Below, one piece after another: positions 25,337 through 33,792 of a stretch of DNA of 39,612 nt (positions are counted from its first letter, which is position 1; each line of letters starts with the position of its first letter). The notes below the pieces were generated by a model that saw only the letters and a program-made list of their open reading frames with translations, did not search any database and was not told where the DNA came from. A program made the position numbers and the translations under genes. The stretch is from DASZMX01 sp035551475 (GTDB taxonomy: Bacteria; Verrucomicrobiota; Verrucomicrobiia; Limisphaerales; Palsa-1400): contig DASZMX010000054.1 of NCBI GenBank assembly GCA_035551475.1, forward strand, positions 1-39,612, in the 5' to 3' direction.

Positions 25337-26691
25337 CAAGACCTTTCAAAAAGCATGAAGGTCACTTCGGCTTCGCTGACCGTCTCGCCGTCCACAGAGC
25401 AAACCCCTTTGGCTTTGCCGATTTTGCCGCGCGAGCGTGTGAGCTCCACTTCAATCACCAGGGTGTCGCCGGGGCGGACAGGCTTGCGCCAGCGCACGCT
25501 TTCGGCGGACATAAAATAAGCCAGTTTGCCGACGTTGTCCGCCTGCCGGAGCATCATCACGCCCGCCACCTGCGCGATGGCCTCCAATTGCAGCACGCCC
25601 GGCATCACCGGGTGATTCGGAAAGTGCCCCTGAAAATACGGTTCGTTGACCGTGACATTCTTGACACCAGTAACTTTGTTGCCTTCGATCTTGGTGATCT
25701 TGTCCACCATGAGAAAGGGATAGCGGTGCGGCAGGACTTTCATCAGCCGCGCGGTGTCCAGCACTTCTCCGTCGCGCAACGGCCCGGGGCCTTCGCTCTC
25801 GGAATTGGCCACCGGGGCGGGCGGGGGCGGCGGCGCAAAGGTCTGGGCGGCTTCCAACGGCTTGCGAATCTGCGCCACAATCTGCCGCGCCAGTTCGCAA
25901 TTGGAGGCGTGGCCCGGTTTCACCGCGACCACATGGCCCGCGATAGGGCCGCCCACCAGCGAAAGGTCGCCGATAATATCGAGGATCTTGTGGCGGACAA
26001 ATTCGTTCTCGTAACGCAGCGGCTCGGTGGTCAGGATCGCGTCGTCGCGAATCACGACCGCATTTTCCAGGCTGCCGCCTTTGATCAAGCCCGTCTTGAT
26101 CAGGAATTCGATTTCCTCAAAAAAACAGAATGTGCGGGCATGGGCGAGATCGCGCTCCCACACCTCCGGCGAAATTTCCACGCTGAAAAACTGGGTGAAA
26201 CGGCCTTTGGCATCCGCGCTGGTGCAGGTGATTTTAAAAGTTTCGTGCGGAAAAATGGAAATGGTGGTTTCGCCATTTTGCAACGTGATCGGCGTATGAA
26301 TGGCGTGGACTTCGCGCGGCTCGTCCTGCGCGGCGACGCCCGCGGTTTCAATCATCTTGACGTATTGGCGCGCGCTGCCGTCGGCAATCGGCGGCTCATT
26401 GGAATCCAGCTCGACGATGGCATTGTCAATGCCGCGCCCCGCAAACGCCGCCAACACATGCTCGACGGTGTGGATTTTGGCGTTCCCTTTCGCCAGCGAA
26501 GTATTGCGGTTGGTGGCCGTGACGTAATCCACACGCGCCTCGATCTCGGGCTTGCCTTCCAGGTCCACGCGTCGAAAGCGAATCCCCGAATTGGGCGGCG
26601 CCGGCAAAAAAGTCATGTTGACCCGATTGCCGCTATGAAGTCCCACCCCCGAAAAACTGGCGGATTGTCGCAGAGTCTGTTGATGCAACAC
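25336..26691 (-). CDS. lpxC-fabZ: Bifunctional LpxC-FabZ fusion
   Basis: 451 residues joining two enzymes. Residues 1 to ~283 are LpxC, the zinc UDP-3-O-acyl-GlcNAc deacetylase that commits the cell to lipid A: HTVEHVLAA (zinc His78 with Glu77), HKILDIIGDL (His234, Asp238) and catalytic His261. A Pro/Glu-rich linker (~285-307) leads to FabZ, the 3-hydroxyacyl-ACP dehydratase: catalytic His356 in QGHFPNHPVMPG and Glu370 in LQLEA. The fusion is known from Bacteroidota, Verrucomicrobiota and relatives; it couples lipid A flux with fatty-acid elongation. GTG 26691 is chosen because the LpxC N-terminus aligns there and a promoter ends 6 nt before it; no upstream start codon exists in frame. Confidence 0.96.
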   Translation of the reverse strand: MLHQQTLRQSASFSGVGLHSGNRVNMTFLPAPPNSGIRFRRVDLEGKPEIEARVDYVTATNRNTSLAKGNAKIHTVEHVLAAFAGRGIDNAIVELDSNEPPIADGSARQYVKMIETAGVAAQDEPREVHAIHTPITLQNGETTISIFPHETFKITCTSADAKGRFTQFFSVEISPEVWERDLAHARTFCFFEEIEFLIKTGLIKGGSLENAVVIRDDAILTTEPLRYENEFVRHKILDIIGDLSLVGGPIAGHVVAVKPGHASNCELARQIVAQIRKPLEAAQTFAPPPPPAPVANSESEGPGPLRDGEVLDTARLMKVLPHRYPFLMVDKITKIEGNKVTGVKNVTVNEPYFQGHFPNHPVMPGVLQLEAIAQVAGVMMLRQADNVGKLAYFMSAESVRWRKPVRPGDTLVIEVELTRSRGKIGKAKGVCSVDGETVSEAEVTFMLFERS

Positions 26692-26697
26692 GCCGAA

Positions 26698-26726
26698 ATT
26701 AAAACCAGCGGCCCGCGCCTTGGCAA
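26698..26726 (-). promoter_or_regulatory. Sigma-70-type promoter of lpxC-fabZ, predicted leaderless
   Basis: On the minus strand TTGCCA (26726-26721), a 17-bp spacer, then TTTAAT (26703-26698), and GTG 26691 follows after exactly 6 nt. Each hexamer matches consensus at 5/6. The rest of the 91-bp divergent gap up to fcl (26783) shows no clear second promoter. Confidence 0.6.
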
Positions 26727-26782
26727 GGATGGAAGTGTTTTTGCTCGGTTTTTCGCGTGCGCTGGCTTAACCATGACCTTTC

Positions 26783-27745
26783 ATGAAGCTGGACGCGTCA
26801 ATCTATGTTGCAGGGCATCGGGGAATGGTGGGCAGCGCCATTTGGCGGGAACTCACGCGCCAGGGTTACACCAACCTGATTGGCCGCAGCCGCGCGGAAC
26901 TCGATCTTCTGGACGGCGGCGAAGTGAAGAAATTTTTTGCGGAGACCCGGCCCGAATACGTCATCGTCGCCGCGGCGCGCGTTGGGGGCATTCTCGCCAA
27001 CAGCGCTCATCCGGCGGATTTTCTCTGGGAAAATCTGGCGATCCAAAATCACCTGCTGCACCACGCGCACCTGCAAGGCGTGAAAAAACTGCTGTTCCTG
27101 GGCAGCTCCTGCATTTACCCGAAAATGGCGCCGCAACCGCTCAAGGAGGAGCATCTCCTGACCGGCCCGCTCGAGCCCACCAACGAATGGTACGCGATTG
27201 CAAAAATCGCCGGGATTAAATTGTGCCAGGCGCTGCGCCGCCAATATCAATGCGATTTTATCAGCGCAATGCCGACCAATCTTTACGGGCCGAATGATAA
27301 TTATGATTTACAAGCGTCGCATGTGCTGCCGGCGTTAATCCGCAAATTTCACGAGGCTAAGACCGCCGGCGCCAAAAACGTCGTCTGCTGGGGCACGGGC
27401 GCGCCGTTTCGGGAATTTTTGCATGCGGACGACCTGGCGGCGGCGTGTGTGTTTCTGATGCGCAATTATAGCGAGGAACAATTCATCAACGTCGGATTTG
27501 GCACCGATTTGACCATCAAGGAACTGGCGCAATTGGTGCGGCGCGTCGTGGGCTTCGAGGGCGAAATCGTGTGGGACACGTCCAAGCCCGACGGCACGCC
27601 GCGCAAGCTGATGGATAGCTCCCGCATTTTTGCGCTGGGCTGGAAGCCGAAAATCGATTTGGAAACCGGGGTGCGGGGCGCGTATGCGGATTTTTTGCGC
27701 CTTGAAACCACCCGCAACGAATACGAACCGGCGGCCCGGCATTAA
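26783..27745 (+). CDS. fcl: GDP-L-fucose synthase
   Basis: A 320-residue short-chain dehydrogenase/epimerase that converts GDP-4-keto-6-deoxymannose to GDP-L-fucose with NADPH, supplying surface polysaccharide. The NADP-binding motif is GHRGMVGSA at 11-19; AARVGGI and the LGSSCIYPK block (~106-114) follow, with the catalytic Tyr137/Lys141 pair in WYAIAKIAGIK. PTNLYGPNDNYD and HADDLA are family hallmarks. The partner GDP-mannose dehydratase is not in the window. It is divergent from lpxC-fabZ, with 91 bp between them. Length is typical. Confidence 0.95.
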   Translation: MKLDASIYVAGHRGMVGSAIWRELTRQGYTNLIGRSRAELDLLDGGEVKKFFAETRPEYVIVAAARVGGILANSAHPADFLWENLAIQNHLLHHAHLQGVKKLLFLGSSCIYPKMAPQPLKEEHLLTGPLEPTNEWYAIAKIAGIKLCQALRRQYQCDFISAMPTNLYGPNDNYDLQASHVLPALIRKFHEAKTAGAKNVVCWGTGAPFREFLHADDLAAACVFLMRNYSEEQFINVGFGTDLTIKELAQLVRRVVGFEGEIVWDTSKPDGTPRKLMDSSRIFALGWKPKIDLETGVRGAYADFLRLETTRNEYEPAARH

Positions 27746-27810
27746 AGGGCAGCCGACATCATGTATTTTGAAGATTGAGTTTTGGGCGTTCGTCTGTTGA
27801 ATTGAACTTT

Positions 27811-28626
27811 ATGCGCACGAAAATATTAGCTCTTACCATCGTCGCCGCCTCCGCTTTGGCGGGGATGGTGTCACCGGCTCAGGCGGAAAACACCAACGGC
27901 TACACGGACACTCCGATGCTGCCTTCAGGAAAATGGCACGTGCACGATCCCGCGCGGCCCGCGCCGCCGGTCGTCACGCCAGGCAAAACTTTCAGCGATG
28001 GCGCCGGCGCGCCGTCCGACGCGACTGTGTTGTTCGACGGCACAGATTTGTCCAAATGGTCCGGCGAAAAAGGCGAGGCGCGCTGGAAAGTTGAGAACGG
28101 CTATATGGAAGTCGCCCCTGGCACAGGCCAAATCACCACCAAGGATAAATTTGGCGATTTCCAACTTCACTTGGAATTCGCCGAACCCGAGGAAGTGCAC
28201 GGCAACAGCCAGGAACGCGGCAACAGCGGCGTCTTCCTCCACGGCATTTACGAGATTCAAGTCCTCGACTGTTACGATAATCCCACTTATTCCGATGGCC
28301 AGACGGCGTCCATTTACGGGCAATCCACGCCGCTGATCAACGCCTGCCGCAAGCCCGGTGAATGGCAGACCTACGACATCGTGTTTGAAGGCCCGCGCTT
28401 TGATGGCGATAAAAAATTAACCCGCCCCGCCCGCGTCACCGTGATTCATAACGGGATTGTGGTGCAAAATCACCAGCCCATTCTCGGGCCCACCGGCCAC
28501 CGCACGCTCTCGAAGTACACCGGCAAGGAGCCGGAGCGCGGCCCGCTTGCCTTGCAAGACCATCATAATAAGGTGCGCTATCGCAACATCTGGATTCGCG
28601 AAATCCAGGACGAAGAGCAGCCTTAA
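27811..28626 (+). CDS. Secreted DUF1080 (3-keto-disaccharide hydrolase-like) protein
   Basis: A 271-residue exported protein. The signal peptide is residues 1-25 (MRTKILALTIV..., ending AQA). The DUF1080 domain occupies ~75-270: LFDGTDLSKW, a DFQLHLEF strand, NSGVFLHGIYEIQVLD, the GEWQTYDIVFEGP block, ALQDHHNKVRYRNIWIREI. This concanavalin-like fold is common in Planctomycetota and Verrucomicrobiota and some members cleave 3-keto-glucosides; activity here is inferred. ATG 27811 is preferred because the signal peptide starts there. A weak TTGAGT-N17-TGAATT pair precedes it by 7 nt. The 65-bp gap after fcl holds nothing else. Its TAA shares the TTAA palindrome with the stop of the opposite gene. 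Confidence 0.88.
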   Translation: MRTKILALTIVAASALAGMVSPAQAENTNGYTDTPMLPSGKWHVHDPARPAPPVVTPGKTFSDGAGAPSDATVLFDGTDLSKWSGEKGEARWKVENGYMEVAPGTGQITTKDKFGDFQLHLEFAEPEEVHGNSQERGNSGVFLHGIYEIQVLDCYDNPTYSDGQTASIYGQSTPLINACRKPGEWQTYDIVFEGPRFDGDKKLTRPARVTVIHNGIVVQNHQPILGPTGHRTLSKYTGKEPERGPLALQDHHNKVRYRNIWIREIQDEEQP

Positions 28627-29372
28627 TTCCGCGCCAGTTTGAGTTGCGCGATGATCGGATCCAGCGCCGCTTTGAACTTGGCGTAGCCCACCGCATTGGG
28701 GTGGAGCAAATCAGGAAACTCCGAGCGCGGGCAATTGCCGTCCGCGTCGGCGTAAATGCTCCACGTGTCGCAACTCGTGAACTCCGGGTCGCCTTTGATG
28801 CTGTCGGCGACCTCGGCGTTGAGCTTTTGAATTTTGTCGGCGCGTTTCACATGCCCGTCGCTGCGCGGCATGACCTTGCACACAATCACCGGCACATGGG
28901 GGTTGAAGGCCTTGATGCGCGCGAGAATTTCTTTGATGTTCGCGCACACGTCATCCGGGTCGGCGCCGTTGCCGACGTCATTGGTGCCGATCAAGAGGAC
29001 AATCGCCTCCGGATCGAGATCGAGGACGTCGGATTTCAAGCGGTAAAGCACGCCGCGTGTGGTGTCGCCGCCAATGCCGCGATTGGCCACTTTGAGATTC
29101 GGAAAATCGTTGCTCAGTGAATTCCAGCCTTGCGTGATGGAATCGCCCAGGAACACGACGGCCCCATGATCCGCCACCACATGGCTGGCCCATTGCTCAT
29201 GGCGCTGCGCCCACACTTTTGCCAAACCGCCCCACACGTTGGTGGGCCCTTTGCCGGGCAAGGTGGCGGGATCGGGAAATTTCGAAACATCCGGCGCCGT
29301 CTGACCCAGGGCGGAAACAGCCAAGGCTCCGGCCAGGAAAAAGCGCGGCCACGAAAATAGATTGGATTTCAT
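28623..29372 (-). CDS. Secreted SGNH/GDSL-family esterase
   Basis: A 249-residue exported hydrolase of the GDSL/SGNH (platelet-activating-factor acetylhydrolase-like) group. The signal peptide is residues 1 to ~24 (ends ALGQ). Block I is FLGDSITQGW with nucleophile Ser78; block II NRGIGGDT supplies the oxyanion Gly; block III is IGTNDVG with Asn131; block V is DLLHPNAVGY with the Asp/His pair. Likely substrates are acylated carbohydrates, by analogy with family members beside glycan genes; that is inference. It converges on the DUF1080 gene with a 4-bp shared end and lies 31 bp downstream of the hybrid kinase gene, but has its own promoter. Confidence 0.92.
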   Translation of the reverse strand: MKSNLFSWPRFFLAGALAVSALGQTAPDVSKFPDPATLPGKGPTNVWGGLAKVWAQRHEQWASHVVADHGAVVFLGDSITQGWNSLSNDFPNLKVANRGIGGDTTRGVLYRLKSDVLDLDPEAIVLLIGTNDVGNGADPDDVCANIKEILARIKAFNPHVPVIVCKVMPRSDGHVKRADKIQKLNAEVADSIKGDPEFTSCDTWSIYADADGNCPRSEFPDLLHPNAVGYAKFKAALDPIIAQLKLARN

Positions 29373-29378
29373 GCCGAA

Positions 29379-29407
29379 AAACTAGCGTGGCGCCGCCGCG
29401 ATGTCAG
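29379..29407 (-). promoter_or_regulatory. Sigma-70-type promoter of the SGNH esterase gene, predicted leaderless
   Basis: On the minus strand CTGACA (29407-29402), a 17-bp spacer, then TAGTTT (29384-29379), and ATG 29372 after exactly 6 nt. The -35 overlaps the TGA stop of the upstream kinase gene (29406-29404). Confidence 0.5.
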
Positions 29408-30987
29408 TCAAGAAGTTCGCGGAGCCGATGGGATAGCTGCACGAAATCGAGGGGCTTGGAAATAACGCGCCTTCTCGGCGCAAATTTCGAGCGCGACAAA
29501 TCCGGGGGCGCATTGAGGCCCGTCATCAGGATCACCGGCAGGTCGGCCCGGATTTCGCCAATGATTTCCGCCAGCTCCGCGCCTTGCAAAGCCGGCATGG
29601 TGTGGTCGGTGATGACGAGGCGAAATTTGTCCGGCTCGGCGCGGAGCGTTTCCAGCGCGCTCACACTGTCGGCGCGCGTGATGACCCGGTAATTCATTTT
29701 GCGCAGCCGTTGCTGCATCATGCTCAAAATCAAAACTTCATCATCCACCACCAGGATATGCTCGCGCCGCCCGGAAATGGCCTGGTTCTTTTCCCCGCGC
29801 AACGGCGCCGGCGGCGCGGATGATTTGGGCCAGTAAATATGAAACGCCGTTCCCTGCCCCGGCTCGCTTTGCACTTCGACGAAGCCGCCACTGTGGCCGA
29901 CCATCTTATTGACAAAGGTCAGCCCCAACCCCGTGCCGCGCCCCGCTGGCTTGGTGGTGAAGAAGGGATCAAAAATGCGCTCCAAAACCTCGCGGGACAT
30001 GCCGCAGCCGTTGTCGCTCACTGTCAAATGCACAAATTCCCCGGGCGCGACATTCCGTTTGCCGGCGGTGACGGCGTTCACGCTGGCCAGGTCGAGGCCA
30101 AAAGTGAGGCGTCCGCCCTTCTCGCTCAGCGCGTGCTTGGCATTGACCCCAAGATTCATGACGATCTGGTGCAGTTCCGTCGGATCCGCGACGATCACAT
30201 CCTCCTCGGTCTGAGTGGCAAGGTGAATCTCGACGGACGACGGCAAAGTCGCCTGGAGCAGCTTGACGGCTTCCTTGAGAATGGGCGTGATGCGCAGCGG
30301 ATGCCGGGCGCCATCGGTCGGGCGCGCAAAGGTCAGAATTCGTTTGACCAAATCGCTGGCGCGCTCCGCCGAACGCAACGCCAGCTCCAGGTTTTCGTGC
30401 GACGCGCCTTTGATCTGCGGATCGAGCAAGGCCAGCTCCGTGTAGCCAAGAATGGCGCACAGCACATTGTTAAAATCATGAGCCATGCCGCCCGCCAGCG
30501 TGCCGATGGCGTCCATTTTCTGCAGATGCAACGCCTGTTTTTCGAGGCGCGCTTTTTCCGCTTCCGCTTCTTTTCGCGCGGTGATGTCCTCAATAAAACC
30601 CTCGTAATAAGGCGCCGTCCCGTCGGCCCCGGGAACCGATCGAGCGGATTCGGAAATCCACATGATGCTGCCGTCGCGCCGACGCACCTGGTACTCCAGG
30701 CCGCGCACCACGCCGGCGCTTTCAATTTCCTGGCGAAACCGCTCGCGAAACCCGGGATCGACGTAGATCTGGTTTTGAATGTCCGAGACGCTGCGCAGCA
30801 TGGCATCGGGATCCTCGTAGCCGTACATGCGCGCCAGGGCCGGATTGACCATCAGATAACGGCCGTCCGGCGTGCTTTGGTAAATGCCCTCGATGGCGTT
30901 CTCGAAAATGCCACGGTATTTGGCTTCCGCCTCCCGGATAAATGTTGTGTCGCTACTCACAATTATTTTTGGCATTTGTCCCACCAT
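29404..30987 (-). CDS. PAS hybrid histidine kinase with C-terminal receiver
   Basis: A 527-residue soluble sensor kinase. A PAS/PAC domain (~20-140; GIFENAIEGIYQSTPDG, then IEDITARKEAE) precedes the H-box GTLAGGMAHDFNN with phospho-acceptor His170. The HATPase domain (~265-388) has an N-box around 278-285, DNGCGM at 325-330, FDPFFTTK and GTGLGL at 351-356. The receiver (~410-525) has Asp461, Thr489 and Lys511. No membrane helix is present, so it senses an internal or diffusible cue. The start is uncertain: ATG 30987 follows a promoter by 13 nt, while ATG 31059 would add 24 residues. Its target regulator is not evident. It is divergent from the HzsA-like cytochrome gene. Confidence 0.9.
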   Translation of the reverse strand: MVGQMPKIIVSSDTTFIREAEAKYRGIFENAIEGIYQSTPDGRYLMVNPALARMYGYEDPDAMLRSVSDIQNQIYVDPGFRERFRQEIESAGVVRGLEYQVRRRDGSIMWISESARSVPGADGTAPYYEGFIEDITARKEAEAEKARLEKQALHLQKMDAIGTLAGGMAHDFNNVLCAILGYTELALLDPQIKGASHENLELALRSAERASDLVKRILTFARPTDGARHPLRITPILKEAVKLLQATLPSSVEIHLATQTEEDVIVADPTELHQIVMNLGVNAKHALSEKGGRLTFGLDLASVNAVTAGKRNVAPGEFVHLTVSDNGCGMSREVLERIFDPFFTTKPAGRGTGLGLTFVNKMVGHSGGFVEVQSEPGQGTAFHIYWPKSSAPPAPLRGEKNQAISGRREHILVVDDEVLILSMMQQRLRKMNYRVITRADSVSALETLRAEPDKFRLVITDHTMPALQGAELAEIIGEIRADLPVILMTGLNAPPDLSRSKFAPRRRVISKPLDFVQLSHRLRELLD

Positions 30988-31000
30988 GCAGGACGACAGC

Positions 31001-31028
31001 AGTTTATGGAACGCGCGCAAGCTGTCGA
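31001..31028 (-). promoter_or_regulatory. Candidate promoter of the hybrid kinase gene
   Basis: On the minus strand TCGACA (31028-31023), a 16-bp spacer, then TAAACT (31006-31001), 13 nt before ATG 30987. It supports the downstream start and predicts a leader of about 6 nt. Confidence 0.4.
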
Positions 31029-31037
31029 GGGAAAACG

Positions 31038-31051
31038 CCTCCGCGCGGAGG
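31038..31051. promoter_or_regulatory. Perfect 14-bp palindrome between divergent genes
   Basis: CCTCCGCGCGGAGG lies 10 bp upstream of the kinase-gene -35 and 41 bp before the ATG of the monoheme protein gene (31093). It could be an operator for both genes. Its right arm also reads GGAGG on the + strand, but that is too far from 31093 to act as a ribosome-binding site. Confidence 0.35.
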
Positions 31052-31092
31052 TTTGTCATAAGAATGGCCCGGAACTTGCCCCTTGCAGCCGC

Positions 31093-33792
31093 ATGACCAA
31101 AAACCAAGCGTCCGCCGCCCCATCGGCGTCTCTTCCCCTGCTCCTGGCCTTGGCCTTTGGGGCGCAGGCTCTTCCGGCGTCCGCGGCCACCGCGCTGGCC
31201 AATCCCCTGTTATTTGTCACGCAGCCGCCGATTGCCCGCGAGTTGAATAGTTCTCCCACCAACACGTTTCTTTCCGTGGTTTCGCTCTTCGGCAACCACC
31301 TGCCGGACACCGCGCACGCCGCGCGCGGCGGCGATCTTTGGCTCATGACGACCAACGGCGGGGTTGTTAATTTGACACGGCGGGCGGGCTTCGGCGCCGC
31401 CGGCGTGCAGGCCGGCGGCGGCATCGCGGTGCGCGATCCCGCGATTGACTGGAGCGGCGGCAAGGCGCTGATCAGCATGGTGGTCGGAGCGCCCACCAAT
31501 GCCACGGATCCCGCGCCGTATGTCTGGCAAATTTATGAACTGACGAATCTGGCAGCGGTCGTCGCTGCAACCAACACCGTCCCCGGCTTCGTGCGCCTGC
31601 CCCATCAGCCCGCCAATTACAATAACGTCAATCCTTCCTACGGATTGGGCGGCCGGGTGCTGTTCACGAGTGATCGCCCCTTTAACAACCAGCCGTGGCT
31701 TTACCCGCAACGGGATGAGTACAAAAGCGCGCCGACCGTCACAGGCACCTACAGCCTCGACCCGGTTTCGGGCGACCTGAAACTGCTTGAGCATCTGCCC
31801 AGCGGCGCCTTTAATCCTTTTATTGACAGTTTCGGGCGCATGATTGTCACCCGCTGGGACCACCTGATCCAGGACGGCGCCGCGGCGAACGACCGGTTGG
31901 GAACGACGACCAATGGCTCGTTTAATTATTTCAGCGAAGCGTTGAACAGCCCCACGCAGTCCACCAATCTCACCGAAACCTTTCCCGAACCGGACGATTT
32001 CGACACCGCCTACGCGGCGCAACTCGGCGTCAACGCGAACAATTTCAATTTCTTTTTCCCCTGGGCCCTGGATCCGGACGGCGGCAATGAGGAAGTGTTA
32101 AATCATGTGGGACGCCACGAATTAGTGGCCGTGCTGACGCCCTCCTTTCCGAATGATCCCAATCTTATCACCGCAACCAACTACTTGGTGCGCGCAGCCT
32201 CCGGCATTGAGAGCGCCAACACGAACACGCTCCTTGGTTTTTTGCAGATCACCGAGGATCCAAAACAGCCGGGCACATACTTCGGCGTGGATGCGCAGGA
32301 CGTCTCGATTTTTGGCGGCACCCACGCCGCGGGGCAAATTGTGACTCTGACCGGGCCGCCCACGCTCAATCCGACCGGCATGGTCATCGGTTACGTCACG
32401 CCCAAGGCGGGCTCGGCGGGGCCCAATGCGTTGGGAGTTTTCCGCAATCCGCTGCCGATGTCGGATGGCTCATTGATTGCGGCGTTTTCCTCCACGCCCC
32501 GCGCAGTCAATTTTGGTTTTGACACAAACCTGGGCACGGCTTCGCTGCCAACTTCCATGTATCATTTCCGGCTGATGACGCTGCAGAACCTCGGCTCCTC
32601 CTGGACGACGAACCAGGCGTTAACCGGCGGCTTGACCAACGTGGCGGTGTATTGGGATGGCGCCACGCTTGTCACCAACGCGGGGCCGTTATGGGAATTG
32701 CAGCCGGTGGAAATTCGGGCGCGGCCCATGCCGGCGCCCGTGCACACGCCGGTCGCTCCCATTGAACAGCAGGTGTTCAGCGACGAAGGGATCGACCTCC
32801 CGACGTTCCAGGCGGATTTGGCGCAACGCGGCCTCGCGCTCGTGGTGAGCCGCAACGTCACGGCGCGCGATGCCGCGGACAAGCAACAACCTTACAACCT
32901 GCAAGTGCCCGGCGGCGTGCAAACGCTGGGGACGAATAACGGCAAAATCTACGACATCACGCATCTGCAATTTCTCGAGGCGGATTATTTGCGCGGTTAC
33001 ACATTCGGCGCCGGCAGCGTGCAGCCGGGCCGCCGCGTTTTGGCGACGCCGCTCCAGGCCACCGCCAGCTTCAACTACGCCAGCGCCCTGGCGAACGCGC
33101 CCACGGGCGGAACCCAAATCATGCCGGACGGCTCGCAGGCGACCATCGTGCCGGCGGGACGCGCGTTGACGTGGCAATTCACGGGCGTCACCAATGAAAG
33201 CATCGTGAAGGAACGGTATTGGATCACCTTCCGCGCCGGCGAAGTGCGGACCTGCGCGAATTGTCATGGCATCAACGATCGCGACCAGGCGGGCCGGCCG
33301 CCGCCGACCAATGCGCCGCTGGCCTTGCGTCAACTATTGCGTTACTGGCGCACCAACGCGGCCAATGCCTACACGCTGAGCGTCAGCCACGGCACAGGCT
33401 CCGGCAGTTTCGGCGCGGGGGCGATTCTGCCAGTCACGGCCAATCCGGCTCCGGGCGGCCATTATTTTGCGGGCTGGACGGGCGCCGCGGTGAGCAATGC
33501 GTCGGCAGCTTCCACCGTTCTCATCATGGCCACAAATAGCATCTCTCTCGTGGCGAATTATGCGGCGCTGCCGCCGCCCACTTTCGGCGTTTTTCAATTC
33601 AATGGGGGGAGCGCGGTGACGTTCACGGCCCAGGCCTTGGCCGGGCAGTCGTGGATTTTGCAAAGTTCGACCAATCTGACGGCATGGACGGATGTCGCGA
33701 CCAACTACGCCAGTGGCGCGAGCACCGTGCAGTTCAACACCACGGTCAATCCCACCGGATCGCAGCGGTTCTTCCGCATCCGGTCGCCCTGA
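31093..33792 (+). CDS. Secreted HzsA-related monoheme c-type cytochrome protein
   Basis: An 899-residue exported protein. The signal peptide is residues 1 to ~31 (LLLALAFGAQALPASA). A beta-propeller-like region (~40-480; e.g. RVLFTSDRPF) is followed by a middle domain resembling the hydrazine synthase alpha-subunit family (~500-745): RYWITFRAGEVRTCANCHG with heme-binding Cys721, Cys724 and His725, then DQAGRPPPTNAPLALRQLLRYW. C-terminal to this are an InlB-like repeat (~755-830; HYFAGWTG) and a ~55-residue tail module with QSSTNLTAWTDV and a final FFRIRSP. Homologues occur in many bacteria that do not make hydrazine, so an oxidoreductase role is likely but the substrate is unknown. ATG 31093 is chosen because the signal peptide starts there. 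It shares TGATCA with the stop of the opposite gspK. Confidence 0.82.
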   Translation: MTKNQASAAPSASLPLLLALAFGAQALPASAATALANPLLFVTQPPIARELNSSPTNTFLSVVSLFGNHLPDTAHAARGGDLWLMTTNGGVVNLTRRAGFGAAGVQAGGGIAVRDPAIDWSGGKALISMVVGAPTNATDPAPYVWQIYELTNLAAVVAATNTVPGFVRLPHQPANYNNVNPSYGLGGRVLFTSDRPFNNQPWLYPQRDEYKSAPTVTGTYSLDPVSGDLKLLEHLPSGAFNPFIDSFGRMIVTRWDHLIQDGAAANDRLGTTTNGSFNYFSEALNSPTQSTNLTETFPEPDDFDTAYAAQLGVNANNFNFFFPWALDPDGGNEEVLNHVGRHELVAVLTPSFPNDPNLITATNYLVRAASGIESANTNTLLGFLQITEDPKQPGTYFGVDAQDVSIFGGTHAAGQIVTLTGPPTLNPTGMVIGYVTPKAGSAGPNALGVFRNPLPMSDGSLIAAFSSTPRAVNFGFDTNLGTASLPTSMYHFRLMTLQNLGSSWTTNQALTGGLTNVAVYWDGATLVTNAGPLWELQPVEIRARPMPAPVHTPVAPIEQQVFSDEGIDLPTFQADLAQRGLALVVSRNVTARDAADKQQPYNLQVPGGVQTLGTNNGKIYDITHLQFLEADYLRGYTFGAGSVQPGRRVLATPLQATASFNYASALANAPTGGTQIMPDGSQATIVPAGRALTWQFTGVTNESIVKERYWITFRAGEVRTCANCHGINDRDQAGRPPPTNAPLALRQLLRYWRTNAANAYTLSVSHGTGSGSFGAGAILPVTANPAPGGHYFAGWTGAAVSNASAASTVLIMATNSISLVANYAALPPPTFGVFQFNGGSAVTFTAQALAGQSWILQSSTNLTAWTDVATNYASGASTVQFNTTVNPTGSQRFFRIRSP

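Noticed and set aside
25327..27219. A 630-codon open frame on the plus strand opposite lpxC-fabZ
   Set aside because: The translation is low-complexity Arg/His/Gly-rich, and it runs across lpxC-fabZ and into fcl. Both of those are certain by catalytic motifs.
29839..31092. Upstream extension of the HzsA-like gene frame
   Set aside because: It lies antisense to the hybrid kinase, whose motifs are complete. A signal peptide begins at ATG 31093, so the extension is not coding.
30988..31107. Longer N-termini for the hybrid kinase
   Set aside because: A start at 31107 would overlap the divergent gene's ATG. A start at 31059 remains possible, but the candidate promoter lies inside that extension.
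31093..33792. True hydrazine synthase (anammox) subunit
   Set aside because: Only the general HzsA-like C-terminal region with a single CxxCH is present. No other hydrazine synthase subunit lies nearby, and homologues are widespread in non-anammox bacteria.
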